From: Ancylothrix sp. D3o | GTDB lineage: Bacteria > Cyanobacteriota > Cyanobacteriia > Cyanobacteriales > Oscillatoriaceae | Reading direction: 5' to 3' | Length of the DNA stretch: 64,000 bases | NCBI RefSeq assembly: GCF_025370775.1 | Contig: NZ_JAMXEX010000005.1 | Location: 173,046 to 237,045, forward strand | Part shown: positions 1-8,720 of the stretch, in pieces | How the letters are laid out: each line of letters starts with the position of its first letter | Position numbering within the stretch: the stretch's first letter is position 1 | Notes under the pieces: model-generated | The model's input: only the letters and a program-made list of their open reading frames with translations | What the model was told of the DNA's origin: nothing | Databases searched by the model: none | Made by a program: the position numbers and the translations under genes

Positions 1-844
1 CTGTTACCCTACCATTGCTGATAATTAAATTACGCAACGTAACGGTTGATGGTTGAAAGCTGGGATTAGCTATAATTTCAAATACCCGAAAAGCATTATT
101 GCCGCTGATTTGAATTCCGGGTGCCCCGCTACCATCTATTATCAAATTTTTATTAACGGTTAATTGTTGCGATGTCAAAGTAATCGTTTGACCGGCAAGA
201 TTAGAAGCAAATTGTATAGTATCTCCCGCTTGTGCATCGGCAATTGCTTGGCGCAAAGAACCGGCACCGCTGTCGCCAGTATTGCTAACAGTAATTATCG
301 CCAAAATTCCTGTATAGGAAGCGAGAGTTTCCGGTTTAAATGCTGTTTTGGTTGTTAAAATACCAGTTCTAAAATCTAAATTCCAATTTCTGCCTTTTTT
401 GCAATTGCCAATTAACTGCGTAGATGCTGCAATAACAGCGCCCGTGTATTCACTGAGTTGGCGGACAAAACCGCTACCTTTACCTTTTGCCACCTCACAA
501 CTGTAAAGCAAAATTTCCGCATTTTTACTTAAAATATCTTGCCACTTTTTAAATTGATAATCATAGGCAGGGAGATTCTGCGAATTTAAAACACCAGAAC
601 CAAGTTGCAATTCACCGGCACTACCATGAGTAACAATTTGAACAGAATTAATACTGCCATAAAGGCCGACATATTTTTCAAGCGCAGCGCTAATTTGCTC
701 GATACCGTCTTGGTTTGAGTGTAGGGCAATTGCTGTAAAACCCGGTTGGATGCCGGTGGCCAAGGTTTGCCAATTTTCTACGGAACTATCAATAAAAACC
801 AGCCCACAATCAGAATGTGAAGATAAAATTTTGGCAAGCGTCAT
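1..844 (-). CDS. DUF4347 / beta-helix surface or secreted protein (5' part, runs off the left edge)
   Basis: Reading leftward from the ATG at 844 gives an open frame of 281 codons that continues past base 1, so the C-terminus is missing. The first 180 or so residues match the DUF4347 pattern found at the N-terminus of large cyanobacterial exoproteins: an early VFIDSSVENW segment, QIVTHGSAGELQLGS in the middle and ILLYSCEVAKG near the end. From about residue 185 the sequence changes to NTGDSGAGSLRQAI and GDTIQFA, then short strand-turn repeats (LIIDGSGAPGIQISGNNAF) typical of right-handed parallel beta-helix proteins of cell surfaces. There is no classical signal peptide, as is usual for DUF4347 proteins, which often leave by type I secretion. 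The first ATG fits the family start. The function of the domain is not established; adhesion or a matrix role is an inference. Confidence 0.8.
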   Translation of the reverse strand, partial: MTLAKILSSHSDCGLVFIDSSVENWQTLATGIQPGFTAIALHSNQDGIEQISAALEKYVGLYGSINSVQIVTHGSAGELQLGSGVLNSQNLPAYDYQFKKWQDILSKNAEILLYSCEVAKGKGSGFVRQLSEYTGAVIAASTQLIGNCKKGRNWNLDFRTGILTTKTAFKPETLASYTGILAIITVSNTGDSGAGSLRQAIADAQAGDTIQFASNLAGQTITLTSQQLTVNKNLIIDGSGAPGIQISGNNAFRVFEIIANPSFQPSTVTLRNLIISNGRVT

Positions 845-1483
845 TTTTAATACTCCCAAGTCATCTATTAACAAATACGCAGATAAACGAGAAAGTCAGG
901 AATCTTTTTATAGTCCTGAGTACATTTTTCCTTACTTAGGTAGTTATAAATTAATTCTGCTTCTCCGCAAAAATACGGAAGCGGCGCTTAAACGCTGCAT
1001 TAATGGTATTATCTGTCTAAATTAATAAAAGTTAAAAATGGCAATATCTCACCCGGCAGTAGGCCGAGTTTCTCTGTTAATTCACCGCTGCTAAGACAAT
1101 TTCACTCACCGGCACGTTTGAAACATCTTCCAAGCTAGGATATCTCTATATTCTCTTTTTAACTTTTTTTGATAACCATCTTCACCACAGCTTGCTGGCA
1201 AAAAAAGATTGCTTTTTATAAAAAAATATTCTTAATTTTTGAGTATAGCACTACTCAAAGCAGCCCCCATTTTTCAATCAACAATCTCAGCCCCTACCCG
1301 CCAAAACTCCGAGGGCTTGGGAAGTTTCGCGGCAACAGCCCATCCCTAGAACCCCCCTACTGCTTAGAAAAGGGGGAGGGGAGAGTTTAAGCCCAAAAAG
1401 GGAAACAAAACGGATAGGAGTGAGTATCATAAACTAAGAGCAGTTTTATTTTTCCTGCAAAGATCGCCAAGCCCTCACATCGT
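845..1483. other. Intergenic region with a degenerate repeat and a C/G-rich interspersed element
   Basis: No credible gene is seen in this 639-base gap between divergent genes. A single partial ACGCAGATAAACGA unit near 868 resembles the 10-base tandem units found at 12251, 13259 and 15674. From about 1268 to 1390 runs a C-rich then G-rich stretch (CCCCTACC early, GGGGGAGGGG at the end). It resembles the C/G-rich elements near 32965 and 46711 and is probably an interspersed repeat. Short open frames here overlap the repeat and look spurious. Confidence 0.5.
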
Positions 1484-1957
1484 ATGAAATTGAAAACGAA
1501 ACTTTCGCGCTTATCCGTTAAAAGTCTTGCACTGGTTTTGATGTTACCGACGGCGGGCTTATTTATGCTGGCCGGCAAAACAATTGCCCAAAACCAACCG
1601 GCCACCCTCGACCGGCCTCTAACTTTGCGTTCCGATATCCAAGAAGCGGATGCGAAAACCGGCGTTGTTACCGCAAGGGGCAATGTTCAAATTGATTATC
1701 CAGCCCGTCAAATTCAAGCCACAGCCGCCCAAGCACAGTATTTTAGCAAAGAAAAAAGGATTGTTTTGAGTGGCGATGTCTATGTTTTGCAAGAAGGAAA
1801 TAGCTTGAGAGGAGAAACAATTGTTTATTTAATTGATGAAGGCCGGTTTATTGCCTTGCCGAAAAACAATCGCCAAGTAGAATCAATTTATCTAGTACCA
1901 GAAGATAATGCAGCCATCCCCGGAACACAACAACCGGCTGCGCCGCCGGCTTTTTAA
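1484..1957 (+). CDS. lptA: LptA/OstA-like periplasmic lipopolysaccharide transport protein
   Basis: This 157-residue protein has a basic N-terminus and a hydrophobic signal segment (about residues 12-35, ending near TIAQ), so it is likely exported to the periplasm. The rest matches the OstA/LptA fold: LTLRSDIQEADAKTGVVTARG, then GNVQIDYPARQI, AQYFSKEKRIVLSGDV and LRGETIVYLIDEGRF, the repeating strand units of a beta-jellyroll bridge. LptA carries lipopolysaccharide from the inner-membrane LptBFG complex toward the outer membrane. The next two genes on the same strand encode an LptB-like ATPase and an LptF/G-like permease, which supports the assignment. The C-terminus is a short Pro/Ala tail. 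It is short compared with enterobacterial LptA (about 185 residues) but usual for cyanobacteria. No strong ribosome binding site is visible. Confidence 0.88.
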   Translation: MKLKTKLSRLSVKSLALVLMLPTAGLFMLAGKTIAQNQPATLDRPLTLRSDIQEADAKTGVVTARGNVQIDYPARQIQATAAQAQYFSKEKRIVLSGDVYVLQEGNSLRGETIVYLIDEGRFIALPKNNRQVESIYLVPEDNAAIPGTQQPAAPPAF

Positions 1958-2030
1958 AAAAGTCGATAGTTCATTGTCCTTCGTAAATTTTTCCCATGAA
2001 TGTTGACTAATGACTTTTGACTTCTGACAA

Positions 2031-2759
2031 ATGAAAATAAGGCTGGAAAACGTACATAAATTTTATGGAAAGCGCGTGATTGTTAATCGCGTGAGTATTT
2101 CTGTGGGGCAAGGAGAAATTGTGGGGTTGCTGGGGCCAAATGGGGCCGGTAAAACCACAACATTTTATATGACGACCGGCCTAATTAAACCAAATTCCGG
2201 CAAAGTTTGGCTGGATGAGCAAGATATTACAAACTTATCAATGCACAAACGGGCGCGATTAGGAATTGGCTATTTAGCGCAAGAAGCGAGTATTTTTCGA
2301 CAATTAACAGTCAAAGAAAATATTTTGCTAGTGATGGAACAAACGGGGGTGCCAAGACGGCAATGGCAAAGACGTTTAGATTCACTGTTGCGGGAATTTC
2401 GCCTCGAAAAAGTCGCGTCAACACTGGGAATTCAGGTATCGGGAGGAGAACGCCGGCGAACAGAATTAGCGAGATCCTTAGCTGCTGGGCTCACCGGCCC
2501 GAAATTTTTACTGTTGGATGAACCGTTTGCAGGAGTCGATCCGATAGCGGTTGCCGAAATTCAACAAATTGTGGCCGGTTTACGCGACCGAAATATGGGA
2601 ATATTGATTACCGATCACAACGTCCGCGAAACCCTTGCCATTATAGATCGAGCGTATATCATGCGCGATGGAGAAATTTTAGCTGCCGGCAGTGGCGAGG
2701 AACTTTACAGTAATCCTCTTGTCCGTCAGTATTACTTAGGCGACAGTTTTCAGCGTTAA
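2031..2759 (+). CDS. lptB: LPS export ABC transporter ATP-binding protein LptB
   Basis: A 242-residue ABC ATPase. Walker A is GPNGAGKTT (residues 35-43), the signature is SGGE (137-140, in VSGGERRR), Walker B is FLLLDEP (159-165) followed by FAGVDPIA, and the H-loop histidine lies in TDHNVRE (194-200). The FAGVDP and TDHNVRETL motifs are characteristic of LptB, which powers lipopolysaccharide extraction from the cytoplasmic membrane with the LptF/LptG permeases. It lies 73 bases after lptA and 10 bases before the permease gene, so the three are probably cotranscribed. Length is normal for the family. The protein is cytoplasmic, peripheral to the inner membrane. Confidence 0.95.
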   Translation: MKIRLENVHKFYGKRVIVNRVSISVGQGEIVGLLGPNGAGKTTTFYMTTGLIKPNSGKVWLDEQDITNLSMHKRARLGIGYLAQEASIFRQLTVKENILLVMEQTGVPRRQWQRRLDSLLREFRLEKVASTLGIQVSGGERRRTELARSLAAGLTGPKFLLLDEPFAGVDPIAVAEIQQIVAGLRDRNMGILITDHNVRETLAIIDRAYIMRDGEILAAGSGEELYSNPLVRQYYLGDSFQR

Positions 2760-2769
2760 ATTAGGTCAA

Positions 2770-3945
2770 ATGAAATTAACTTTATCCAAGTCTTTTGATT
2801 CTCTAAGCTGGCTGACTCCCAGAATTTCGGTGATGGATCGTTACCTGATGATGCAGCTTTTACCGCCCTTTTTGTTTGGGGTGGGGGCATTTTCATCGCT
2901 GGGGGTGGCGATTGGAACGATGTTTGATTTAATGCGAAGAGTCGCTGAATCGGGTTTGCCGATGATGATTGCGGTAAAAATTTTAGCTTTAAATTTACCT
3001 TTTTTCATCGGTTTGTCTTTTCCGATGTCGATGTTACTTAGCACTTTGCTAACTTATAGCCAGCTTTCCAGTAATAGTGAATTAATTGCTTTACGCAGCA
3101 CCGGCGTTAGTATTTACCGATTAGTTTTGCCGGCAGTGTTAATGAGTTTGATTGTCACCGGCATGAATTTTGTTTTAAATGAATTGGTAGTGCCGGCGGC
3201 CAATTATGAAGCGGCTGTTACCTTAAAAAAAGCGATCAGAGAAGAAGCGCCAGATTTACCAGAAAGAAACATTATTTATCAACAATTTAATAAAGTCCCC
3301 CAAGAAAATGGAGAAAAAGAAGATGTCCTGAGTTATTGGCTTTATGCCAAAGAATATGATGGAAAAAAATTAAAAGCCTTAACAATTGTAGATTTATCCC
3401 AACCAGATTTTACCCAAATTTTAGTAGCAGAATCGGCAAGTTGGAACCCAGAGAACAATACAGCAAGATTTTTTAATGGAACCAGCTATTTAGTAGCGCC
3501 GGATGGGTCTTACCGTAATATTGGAAAATTCAGTGAGCAAGAGCTATTTTTTCCGCGTGCTGCTATTAATTTAGCGAGAAAAAAACGAGAGCCTAACGAA
3601 ATGAATATTGTGGAAGCTCAAGAGTATTTAAAGTTGCTATTGCCCACCGGCGAAGAAAGAAAAATCCGCAAATTTATTATCCGCATTCAACAAAAGTATG
3701 CGCTACCTTTTGCTTGTGTGGCGTTTGCTTTGGTGGGGGCAACGATGGGCACTAAACCGCAACGGACGAGTAAAGCTACAGGTTTTGGGGTGTGTGTGTT
3801 GTTGGTGTTTGGATATTATTTATTGATGTCGGTGGGGGATGCTTTGGGGTTAAGTGGGGTAATGTCGCCTTATCTTGCCGGTTGGTTGCCCACGCTGTGC
3901 GGTTTTATCATGGGTATGGTCTTGCTGGTAAATTCTTCTCGTTAG
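2770..3945 (+). CDS. LptF/LptG family lipopolysaccharide export permease
   Basis: A 391-residue YjgP/YjgQ-type permease. Three hydrophobic segments lie in the N-terminal third (about residues 30-52, 66-84 and 110-132), then a soluble periplasmic domain of about 150 residues, then three more hydrophobic segments (about 310-385). This is the LptF/LptG layout. MDRYLMMQLLPPF near the start and GTKPQRTSKATGFG near residue 330 fit the family. Only one permease gene is present here; enterobacteria use two (LptF and LptG), and many cyanobacteria appear to carry one at this locus, which would imply a homodimer or a partner elsewhere. It follows lptB after 10 bases. Whether it is closer to LptF or LptG cannot be decided by eye. 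Confidence 0.9.
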   Translation: MKLTLSKSFDSLSWLTPRISVMDRYLMMQLLPPFLFGVGAFSSLGVAIGTMFDLMRRVAESGLPMMIAVKILALNLPFFIGLSFPMSMLLSTLLTYSQLSSNSELIALRSTGVSIYRLVLPAVLMSLIVTGMNFVLNELVVPAANYEAAVTLKKAIREEAPDLPERNIIYQQFNKVPQENGEKEDVLSYWLYAKEYDGKKLKALTIVDLSQPDFTQILVAESASWNPENNTARFFNGTSYLVAPDGSYRNIGKFSEQELFFPRAAINLARKKREPNEMNIVEAQEYLKLLLPTGEERKIRKFIIRIQQKYALPFACVAFALVGATMGTKPQRTSKATGFGVCVLLVFGYYLLMSVGDALGLSGVMSPYLAGWLPTLCGFIMGMVLLVNSSR

Positions 3946-4084
3946 CTGCAAGATTATGATATTGGGGATGGTTGAGTGGTGAGAAAGAAAAAAGAAGGAT
4001 AATAATAAGGTAAGCATCTATAATTCGCAATTCCCCCATCCTAACGGCATCAGCGACCAAATTACCCATTACCAATTACCGATT

Positions 4085-5392
4085 ATGTCACTAAACGAAT
4101 TTTCAACAAAACTGCGCTATTTCCGAGCTAAGATTCGACCGCTTTCAAAACCTCTGGTTTGGATACCGGCACTGCTTGTTTTGCCGGCAGGTTATTTTTT
4201 GACAGAGTATTTGACTTCGCCAGAGGCGTTTTCTTTTTGGGAGGAGTGGCAAACCGAGCAGCAGACGGAAGCTGTTTCTGAGGCGGAAGTGCCGCAGGTA
4301 AAGGAGGAAAAACCCAAGGAGCAATCTAAGCAGCAAAATAAATTGCCTGGGGATCAAAAATTGATGGATCAGCTTCGATTGGCAAATGGTCAAGCAGCCG
4401 CACGGAATGGCACAAATGCGCCGGTGCCAAATCAATCACAGTCATTGCTGGAGGGGGGACAAGCTGGGGGTTTGGATTCGCTGTTGTTACCTGCGGGCGC
4501 TAGTTATAATCCGAGTTTGGGTATGAATGGGCTTTCTGGTAATAAGCAAGCTGGAACGCTGGTGCCGGTGAATCCTTTACAAGCGGCTTTGGAGAGATAC
4601 CAGACTGTGCCTTCTGAGAATTCGGTGGCGGGGGGGATTCCTGCGGGGGTGGGGGTTTCTAATACGGGTACGGCAACGAGTAACCTGGATGCTACCGGCA
4701 CGGTTCCTTCGAGTCCTAACCCTAATGGGGCGTCTTATTTGGAAGCTGCAACGGGTATGCCAACGACGCCGGTTTCTCCGTCGAGTCCGGCAATAAGCAG
4801 CGAACCGACAAATGCAACGAGTGTAACGACAGGCGCGCAAGGAAATTCTTATTCGTATTTAACCGGCTCTCAACCGGCGACTACTAACCCGGTGATGGCG
4901 AACCCTGTGCCGGTGGTGCAAGTTGTAACGCCAGCTTTGCAAAATAGTGGGAGTTTTTTACAGACTCCGGGGAATGCGACTGTCACGCAGCCGTCTGTGA
5001 GTGTTCCGCCACAGTCAACGGTGCCACAGTCTACGCCGCCGGTGACGCAGGTGCCGATGACTCCTGTGCCGGTGGGGCCGGTGAATTATGGGCCTTCGGC
5101 GGTTTCGGGGGGTAGTGCGCCGGGGATGCCGGGAACTGTGGGCAATTATGGGCAAGGTGTTTCGCCGATGAGTCCAGGTGTTGGGGTGGTGCAGCCGGTG
5201 ATGCCTGCGGCGGGGAGTTATGGTTCTGCAACGTATCCAAATGTGCCTTCTGCAACGTCTAACCCTGGTTATCCCAGTAATTTCATTAATCCGGGGGTGC
5301 AGCCGGTTGTTCCTTCTCAACCAAATGGCCTACCTTCGGCGATTGGTGGGGGAAATATTAATACTTTTTCTAATCCTACGGGCAATCCGTAG
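4085..5392 (+). CDS. Gly/Pro/Ser/Thr-rich membrane-anchored protein of unknown function
   Basis: A 435-residue protein that I do not recognise by family. A basic N-terminus is followed by one probable transmembrane segment (about residues 25-45, KPLVWIPALLVLPAGYFL) and a charged, Glu/Gln/Lys-rich stretch (55-95). The remaining 300 or more residues are low-complexity Gly, Pro, Ser, Thr, Asn and Val, presumably a disordered periplasmic tail. No catalytic motif is visible. It follows the lpt genes on the same strand after 139 bases and ends just before a strong hairpin at 5399. An envelope-spanning or scaffold role is only an inference from topology and neighbours. The base composition is much more G-rich than its neighbours, as expected from Gly/Val/Pro codons. 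Long antisense frames exist but are artefacts of the biased sequence. Confidence 0.75.
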   Translation: MSLNEFSTKLRYFRAKIRPLSKPLVWIPALLVLPAGYFLTEYLTSPEAFSFWEEWQTEQQTEAVSEAEVPQVKEEKPKEQSKQQNKLPGDQKLMDQLRLANGQAAARNGTNAPVPNQSQSLLEGGQAGGLDSLLLPAGASYNPSLGMNGLSGNKQAGTLVPVNPLQAALERYQTVPSENSVAGGIPAGVGVSNTGTATSNLDATGTVPSSPNPNGASYLEAATGMPTTPVSPSSPAISSEPTNATSVTTGAQGNSYSYLTGSQPATTNPVMANPVPVVQVVTPALQNSGSFLQTPGNATVTQPSVSVPPQSTVPQSTPPVTQVPMTPVPVGPVNYGPSAVSGGSAPGMPGTVGNYGQGVSPMSPGVGVVQPVMPAAGSYGSATYPNVPSATSNPGYPSNFINPGVQPVVPSQPNGLPSAIGGGNINTFSNPTGNP

Positions 5393-5398
5393 CGAACA

Positions 5399-5431
5399 GA
5401 AACCCGGTAACTTTATCGAGTACCGGGTTTC
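5399..5431. terminator. Hairpin terminator between convergent genes
   Basis: A perfect 11-base stem (GAAACCCGGTA at 5399-5409 with TACCGGGTTTC at 5421-5431) encloses an 11-base loop. It lies 6 bases after the stop of the Gly/Pro-rich gene and 9 bases past the 3' end of icd, so it probably serves both strands. T-rich sequence follows on the + strand (CTATGTTTGTTT). Confidence 0.8.
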
Positions 5432-5440
5432 TATGTTTGT

Positions 5441-6865
5441 TTAGCCAAAATGTTTGATGATGGCGTCGGCAAATTCAGAACATTTGAGGGGAGGTTCCAC
5501 CGGCGGTTCCATTAAACGGGCTAAATCGTAGGTAACTTCTCGGTTAGAAATGGCATTGCCAAGACCTTTTTTAATTAAGTCGGCTGCTTCTTGCCAGCCC
5601 ATATATTCTAACATCATCACACCGGAAAGAATGACGGAACCGGGGTTAATGCGGTCGAGGCCGGCGTGTTTGGGGGCGGTGCCATGTGTAGCTTCAAAAA
5701 TTGCACAGCTATCGCCAATATTTGCGCCTGGGCCCATGCCTAATCCGCCGACAATGGCGGCAGCAGCATCGGAAATATAATCGCCGTTGAGGTTCATTGT
5801 GGCGAGGATGGAATATTCCGCCGGCCTGGTTTGAATTTGTTGGAAAATGCTGTCGGCAATGCGGTCATTTACCATGACTTTTTGTTTCCATTTGCCATCG
5901 CCGTGTGTTTCCCAAATGCTGTTTAAAACGCTTTCAACTTCTTGGCAAATTTTCTCTTTTTTCTCGGTCGTAAGTGAGTCGTAACCCGGTTCAATTTCGC
6001 GGGCGTTGTCTTCTATCGAAATATCAGGATTACGTTCTTTGTTGCTTAAAATCCATGATTCGCGTTCGGTGACGCATTGGCTGCGAAATTCTGTGGTAGC
6101 GACTTCGTAACCCCAATCTCGAAATGCACCTTCGGTGTATTTCATAATATTGCCTTTGTGAACTAATGTCACCATTTGTTTATTTTGGGGCAAACGAAGG
6201 GCGTTTAAAATGGCACTGCGGACAAGGCGTTGTGAGCCGGTTTTGCTGATAGGTTTGATGCCAATTCCTGAGTCGAGGCGTATTTGTTTATTTTTGTGTT
6301 CGGGGGAGTTGGGGATGAGGTCGTTGTTGAGGAGATTAATAATTTTGTCGCACATTTCTGTGCCTTGTTTCCACTCAATTCCGAGATAAATATCTTCGGT
6401 ATTTTCCCGATAAATAATTACGTCTAATTTTTCGGGGTTTTTGTGGGGAGAGGGGGTGCCTTTGTAGTATTTGCAGGGACGAACACAGGAATAAAGATCG
6501 AATATTTGCCGTAAGGCGACGTTGAGGGAACGGATACCGCCGCCGACGGGGGTGGTGAGGGGCCCTTTGATGGCGACGCCGTATTCTTTGATGGCGGTGA
6601 GGGTGTCTTGGGGGAGGTATTGATAGGTGCCGTATTGTTCGCAGGCTTCGTCGCCGGCGTAGACTTTAAACCAGGTGATTTTGCGTTGGCCGGTGTAGGC
6701 TTTTTCGACGGCTGCATCAAGGACTTTTTGGGCTGCGGGCCAGATGTCGATGCCGGTGCCGTCGCCGCGTATAAAGGGGATGATGGGGTTGTCGGGGACT
6801 TGAGGTTGTCCGTTTTCAAAGGTGATTTTTTGGCCGGTTGTTGGGGAAGTTAGTTTTTCGTACAT
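5441..6865 (-). CDS. icd: NADP-dependent isocitrate dehydrogenase
   Basis: Converts isocitrate to 2-oxoglutarate with NADP in the cytoplasm, supplying the carbon skeleton for ammonium assimilation, which is its main role in cyanobacteria. The sequence matches the long cyanobacterial type: [16 protein letters not shown] near the N-terminus, [20 protein letters not shown] (substrate serine region), [34 protein letters not shown] and the C-terminal [11 protein letters not shown] cofactor region. The start chosen is the ATG at 6865, giving MYEKLT as in cyanobacterial homologues (474 residues). The frame stays open upstream to a TTG at 6913, which would add 16 polar residues without support. It converges on the gene ending at 5392, with a shared hairpin between. 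No clear NtcA box (GTA-N8-TAC) was found upstream. Confidence 0.95.
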   Translation of the reverse strand: MYEKLTSPTTGQKITFENGQPQVPDNPIIPFIRGDGTGIDIWPAAQKVLDAAVEKAYTGQRKITWFKVYAGDEACEQYGTYQYLPQDTLTAIKEYGVAIKGPLTTPVGGGIRSLNVALRQIFDLYSCVRPCKYYKGTPSPHKNPEKLDVIIYRENTEDIYLGIEWKQGTEMCDKIINLLNNDLIPNSPEHKNKQIRLDSGIGIKPISKTGSQRLVRSAILNALRLPQNKQMVTLVHKGNIMKYTEGAFRDWGYEVATTEFRSQCVTERESWILSNKERNPDISIEDNAREIEPGYDSLTTEKKEKICQEVESVLNSIWETHGDGKWKQKVMVNDRIADSIFQQIQTRPAEYSILATMNLNGDYISDAAAAIVGGLGMGPGANIGDSCAIFEATHGTAPKHAGLDRINPGSVILSGVMMLEYMGWQEAADLIKKGLGNAISNREVTYDLARLMEPPVEPPLKCSEFADAIIKHFG

Positions 6866-7253
6866 AGTTCTGTCTGATGAATCGTTTTTGATTTTATCGT
6901 TAGTTGGTGTCAAAAGCGAGATAGTGGTGATGATTTTTTTGTGGGGATGTTGTGGGGAGAGTTAGGGTTTTTTCTGTTAAAATTGTAACCATAAAGAAAG
7001 TTGGGCTATAAAAACAATAGATTTTAAAGGTTGTCTTTTTATAAAAGTACCGATGCTCTAATCCTTTGATACCCAGATATTATCCGACATAATCTGTTTG
7101 AGGGGTGAGGGATTTTTAACAATGCTTATAAACCCCAAAAAAGTACCTACATTAGTCCTGTTTATGATTAAATAAAATAAAAATATCTAAACCTAGTGCA
7201 AGTTAGGTTTTCTGTTCGGCTATAATAAACAAAATGTTCAGGAAATTATCACG
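6866..7253. other. Divergent promoter region between icd and a small membrane protein gene
   Basis: This 388-base gap has no credible gene. It must hold the promoters of both divergent genes. On the + strand TATAAT at 7221-7226 is a good -10 hexamer, 28 bases before the ATG at 7254, though no strong -35 is seen 17 bases upstream. A/T-rich sequence with TATAAAA-like stretches lies around 7000-7050 and could serve icd. No NtcA-type palindrome, riboswitch or repeat was recognised. Confidence 0.45.
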
Positions 7254-7724
7254 ATGGAAAACACACAAACAAAAACCGGCCTCTCTCGTAGTCAGCATCT
7301 TTGGATTGCCGGCACTCTTTGGACATTGGTAGGCACCGGCCTATTTATGATGGGTTTAGTATTTTGGTTTCATTTTCCCTATTTGGGGTTTTTAGATTCT
7401 AAGCATATTCTTGGCGGGATGGCGGCGTTGAGTGTGGGTTTAATTAAAGGCAAATTTATTTTAGATAAAACTGCCGGCAGAGTGATTGAAAGGGTGGAGG
7501 TTTTGCAAGAACCAAATCCGTTTAAAAGCGTGTTTCAAATGTTTGGCGGTAAAACAATTGCGCTGATTTTGGCGATGATTGGTTTGGGAGTAGTTTTGCG
7601 AATTGCTGGGGTGAGTTTTGAGGTTCGGGGGTTGGTTTATATTGCGGTGGGGATTGCTTTGTTGTGGAGTTGCCGGCGTTATTGGGTGGCTTCTTTTTCA
7701 CCGGCTATACAAATAAAGGAGTAA
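7254..7724 (+). CDS. Small four-helix membrane protein of unknown function
   Basis: A 156-residue protein with four likely membrane segments (about residues 15-40, 45-65, 98-117 and 122-142) and a short basic cytoplasmic stretch between the second and third (KGKFILDKTAGRVIERVEVL). No catalytic motif is recognised. It lies 28 bases after a TATAAT box and 7 bases before the CysQ-like gene, so the two are probably cotranscribed. That does not by itself show its job; a link to sulfate or phosphate metabolism would be a guess. The ATG start has a weak GGAAAT upstream. Confidence 0.75.
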   Translation: MENTQTKTGLSRSQHLWIAGTLWTLVGTGLFMMGLVFWFHFPYLGFLDSKHILGGMAALSVGLIKGKFILDKTAGRVIERVEVLQEPNPFKSVFQMFGGKTIALILAMIGLGVVLRIAGVSFEVRGLVYIAVGIALLWSCRRYWVASFSPAIQIKE

Positions 7725-7731
7725 TAAGTTA

Positions 7732-8604
7732 ATGAGTGTTTTGTTAGCAGAAAAAACTCTGGCAGAACTTGCAAAAATTGCCGGTTGGGTGGGATGGGGG
7801 GCTGGGGAGATTATTTTGGATTATTATTATGGAAGTAAGGAAAAGTTAGGGATTCAAAATAATAAGGATGGGCCGGTGACGGCTGCGGATTTGGCTGCAA
7901 ATGAGTATATTTTAAAGCAGTTACGAATTGCTTGCGGTTCGCAGGAGTTTGGTTATTTAACTGAGGAGACTTATAAACTAGAAAAAGACAAGAGTTTTTT
8001 GCCTTTACCGCAGCCTTTTGTCTGGATTATTGATCCGATTGATGGAACACGAGATTTTATTGAACATACAGATAATTTTGCGCTGCATATTGCTTTGATT
8101 TACCAAAATAGGCCGGTGGTTTCGGTGGTGGCGTTGCCGGCTTTGGGTAAGCTTTATTCGGCTTATTTGGGTGGGGGTACTTTTGTAGAAAACCAGGAGG
8201 GAATAGCCAGACGTTTACCAGTTTTGGATGGCAAGGGAATTGAGGCTTGTTGTTTGGTGGGAAGTCGGACGCATCGCAATGAAAGATTTAATCAATTATT
8301 GAAAAGATTTCCTTGCCAAAATCAAACTTATGTGGGAAGTATTGGCTGCAAAATGACTTTAATTGCGGAAGGAAAGGCGGATGTTTATATTTATTTGTCG
8401 GGGAAAACGGGGGCGAAAGATTGGGATTTTGCGGCGCCAGAGTTGATTTTAACGGAGGCGGGGGGCCGGTTTTCTCATAGCAATGGGGGGCCGGTTCTTT
8501 ATAATACGGGGGATGTGAGTCAGTGGGGTTGTTTGGTGGCGAGTAGTGGTAAGTTTCACGAGGATTTGTGCAGGGAGGCGGAGAAAATTTTGGCGGAATT
8601 GTAG
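7732..8604 (+). CDS. CysQ-like 3'(2'),5'-bisphosphate nucleotidase / inositol monophosphatase family
   Basis: A 290-residue member of the lithium-sensitive phosphatase superfamily. The metal-binding motifs are present: DGPVTAAD (47-54), GYLTEE (74-79) and the family signature DPIDGTRDF (101-109), then GAKDWDFAAPELILTEAGG near residue 230. CysQ hydrolyses 3'-phosphoadenosine 5'-phosphate, a by-product of sulfate assimilation; relatives act on inositol phosphates or fructose-1,6-bisphosphate. The spacing of motifs and the full-length EE...DPIDGT arrangement favour CysQ, but substrate cannot be fixed by eye. It is cytoplasmic, follows the small membrane protein gene by 7 bases and ends before the repeat-like hairpin at 8612. 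Confidence 0.85.
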   Translation: MSVLLAEKTLAELAKIAGWVGWGAGEIILDYYYGSKEKLGIQNNKDGPVTAADLAANEYILKQLRIACGSQEFGYLTEETYKLEKDKSFLPLPQPFVWIIDPIDGTRDFIEHTDNFALHIALIYQNRPVVSVVALPALGKLYSAYLGGGTFVENQEGIARRLPVLDGKGIEACCLVGSRTHRNERFNQLLKRFPCQNQTYVGSIGCKMTLIAEGKADVYIYLSGKTGAKDWDFAAPELILTEAGGRFSHSNGGPVLYNTGDVSQWGCLVASSGKFHEDLCREAEKILAEL

Positions 8605-8611
8605 GTTTTTT

Positions 8612-8696
8612 AACCGCAGCCTTTAGGCAGGCAGGATGCCTGCCCCACACGGATAGGGTATCTGCTACAGGCTGCTATAGGATGCGGTTTTTTTTA
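8612..8696. terminator. Nested hairpin, repeat-like terminator
   Basis: An outer stem (AACCGCA at 8612-8618 with TGCGGTT at 8683-8689) is followed by a run of T. Inside is a second perfect hairpin, GGCAGGCA-GGA-TGCCTGCC, near 8628. The T-run marks it as a rightward terminator for the CysQ-like gene. The inner GGCAGGCAGGATGCCTGCC motif resembles dispersed cyanobacterial repeats, so the terminator may have been supplied by a mobile repeat; this is inference. Confidence 0.6.
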
Positions 8697-8720
8697 ACCC
8701 CCTATAATCAAGGAGATAAC

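Noticed and set aside
1169..1390. Small rightward frame before lptA
   Set aside because: It runs through a C/G-rich interspersed element and has no homology or ribosome binding site.
4577..5320. Leftward Arg/His-rich frames opposite the Gly/Pro-rich gene
   Set aside because: They result from biased G-rich sequence on the + strand, without start signals or family features.
6866..7253. NtcA-type binding site before icd
   Set aside because: icd is often nitrogen-regulated in cyanobacteria, but no GTA-N8-TAC palindrome was found in the region by eye.
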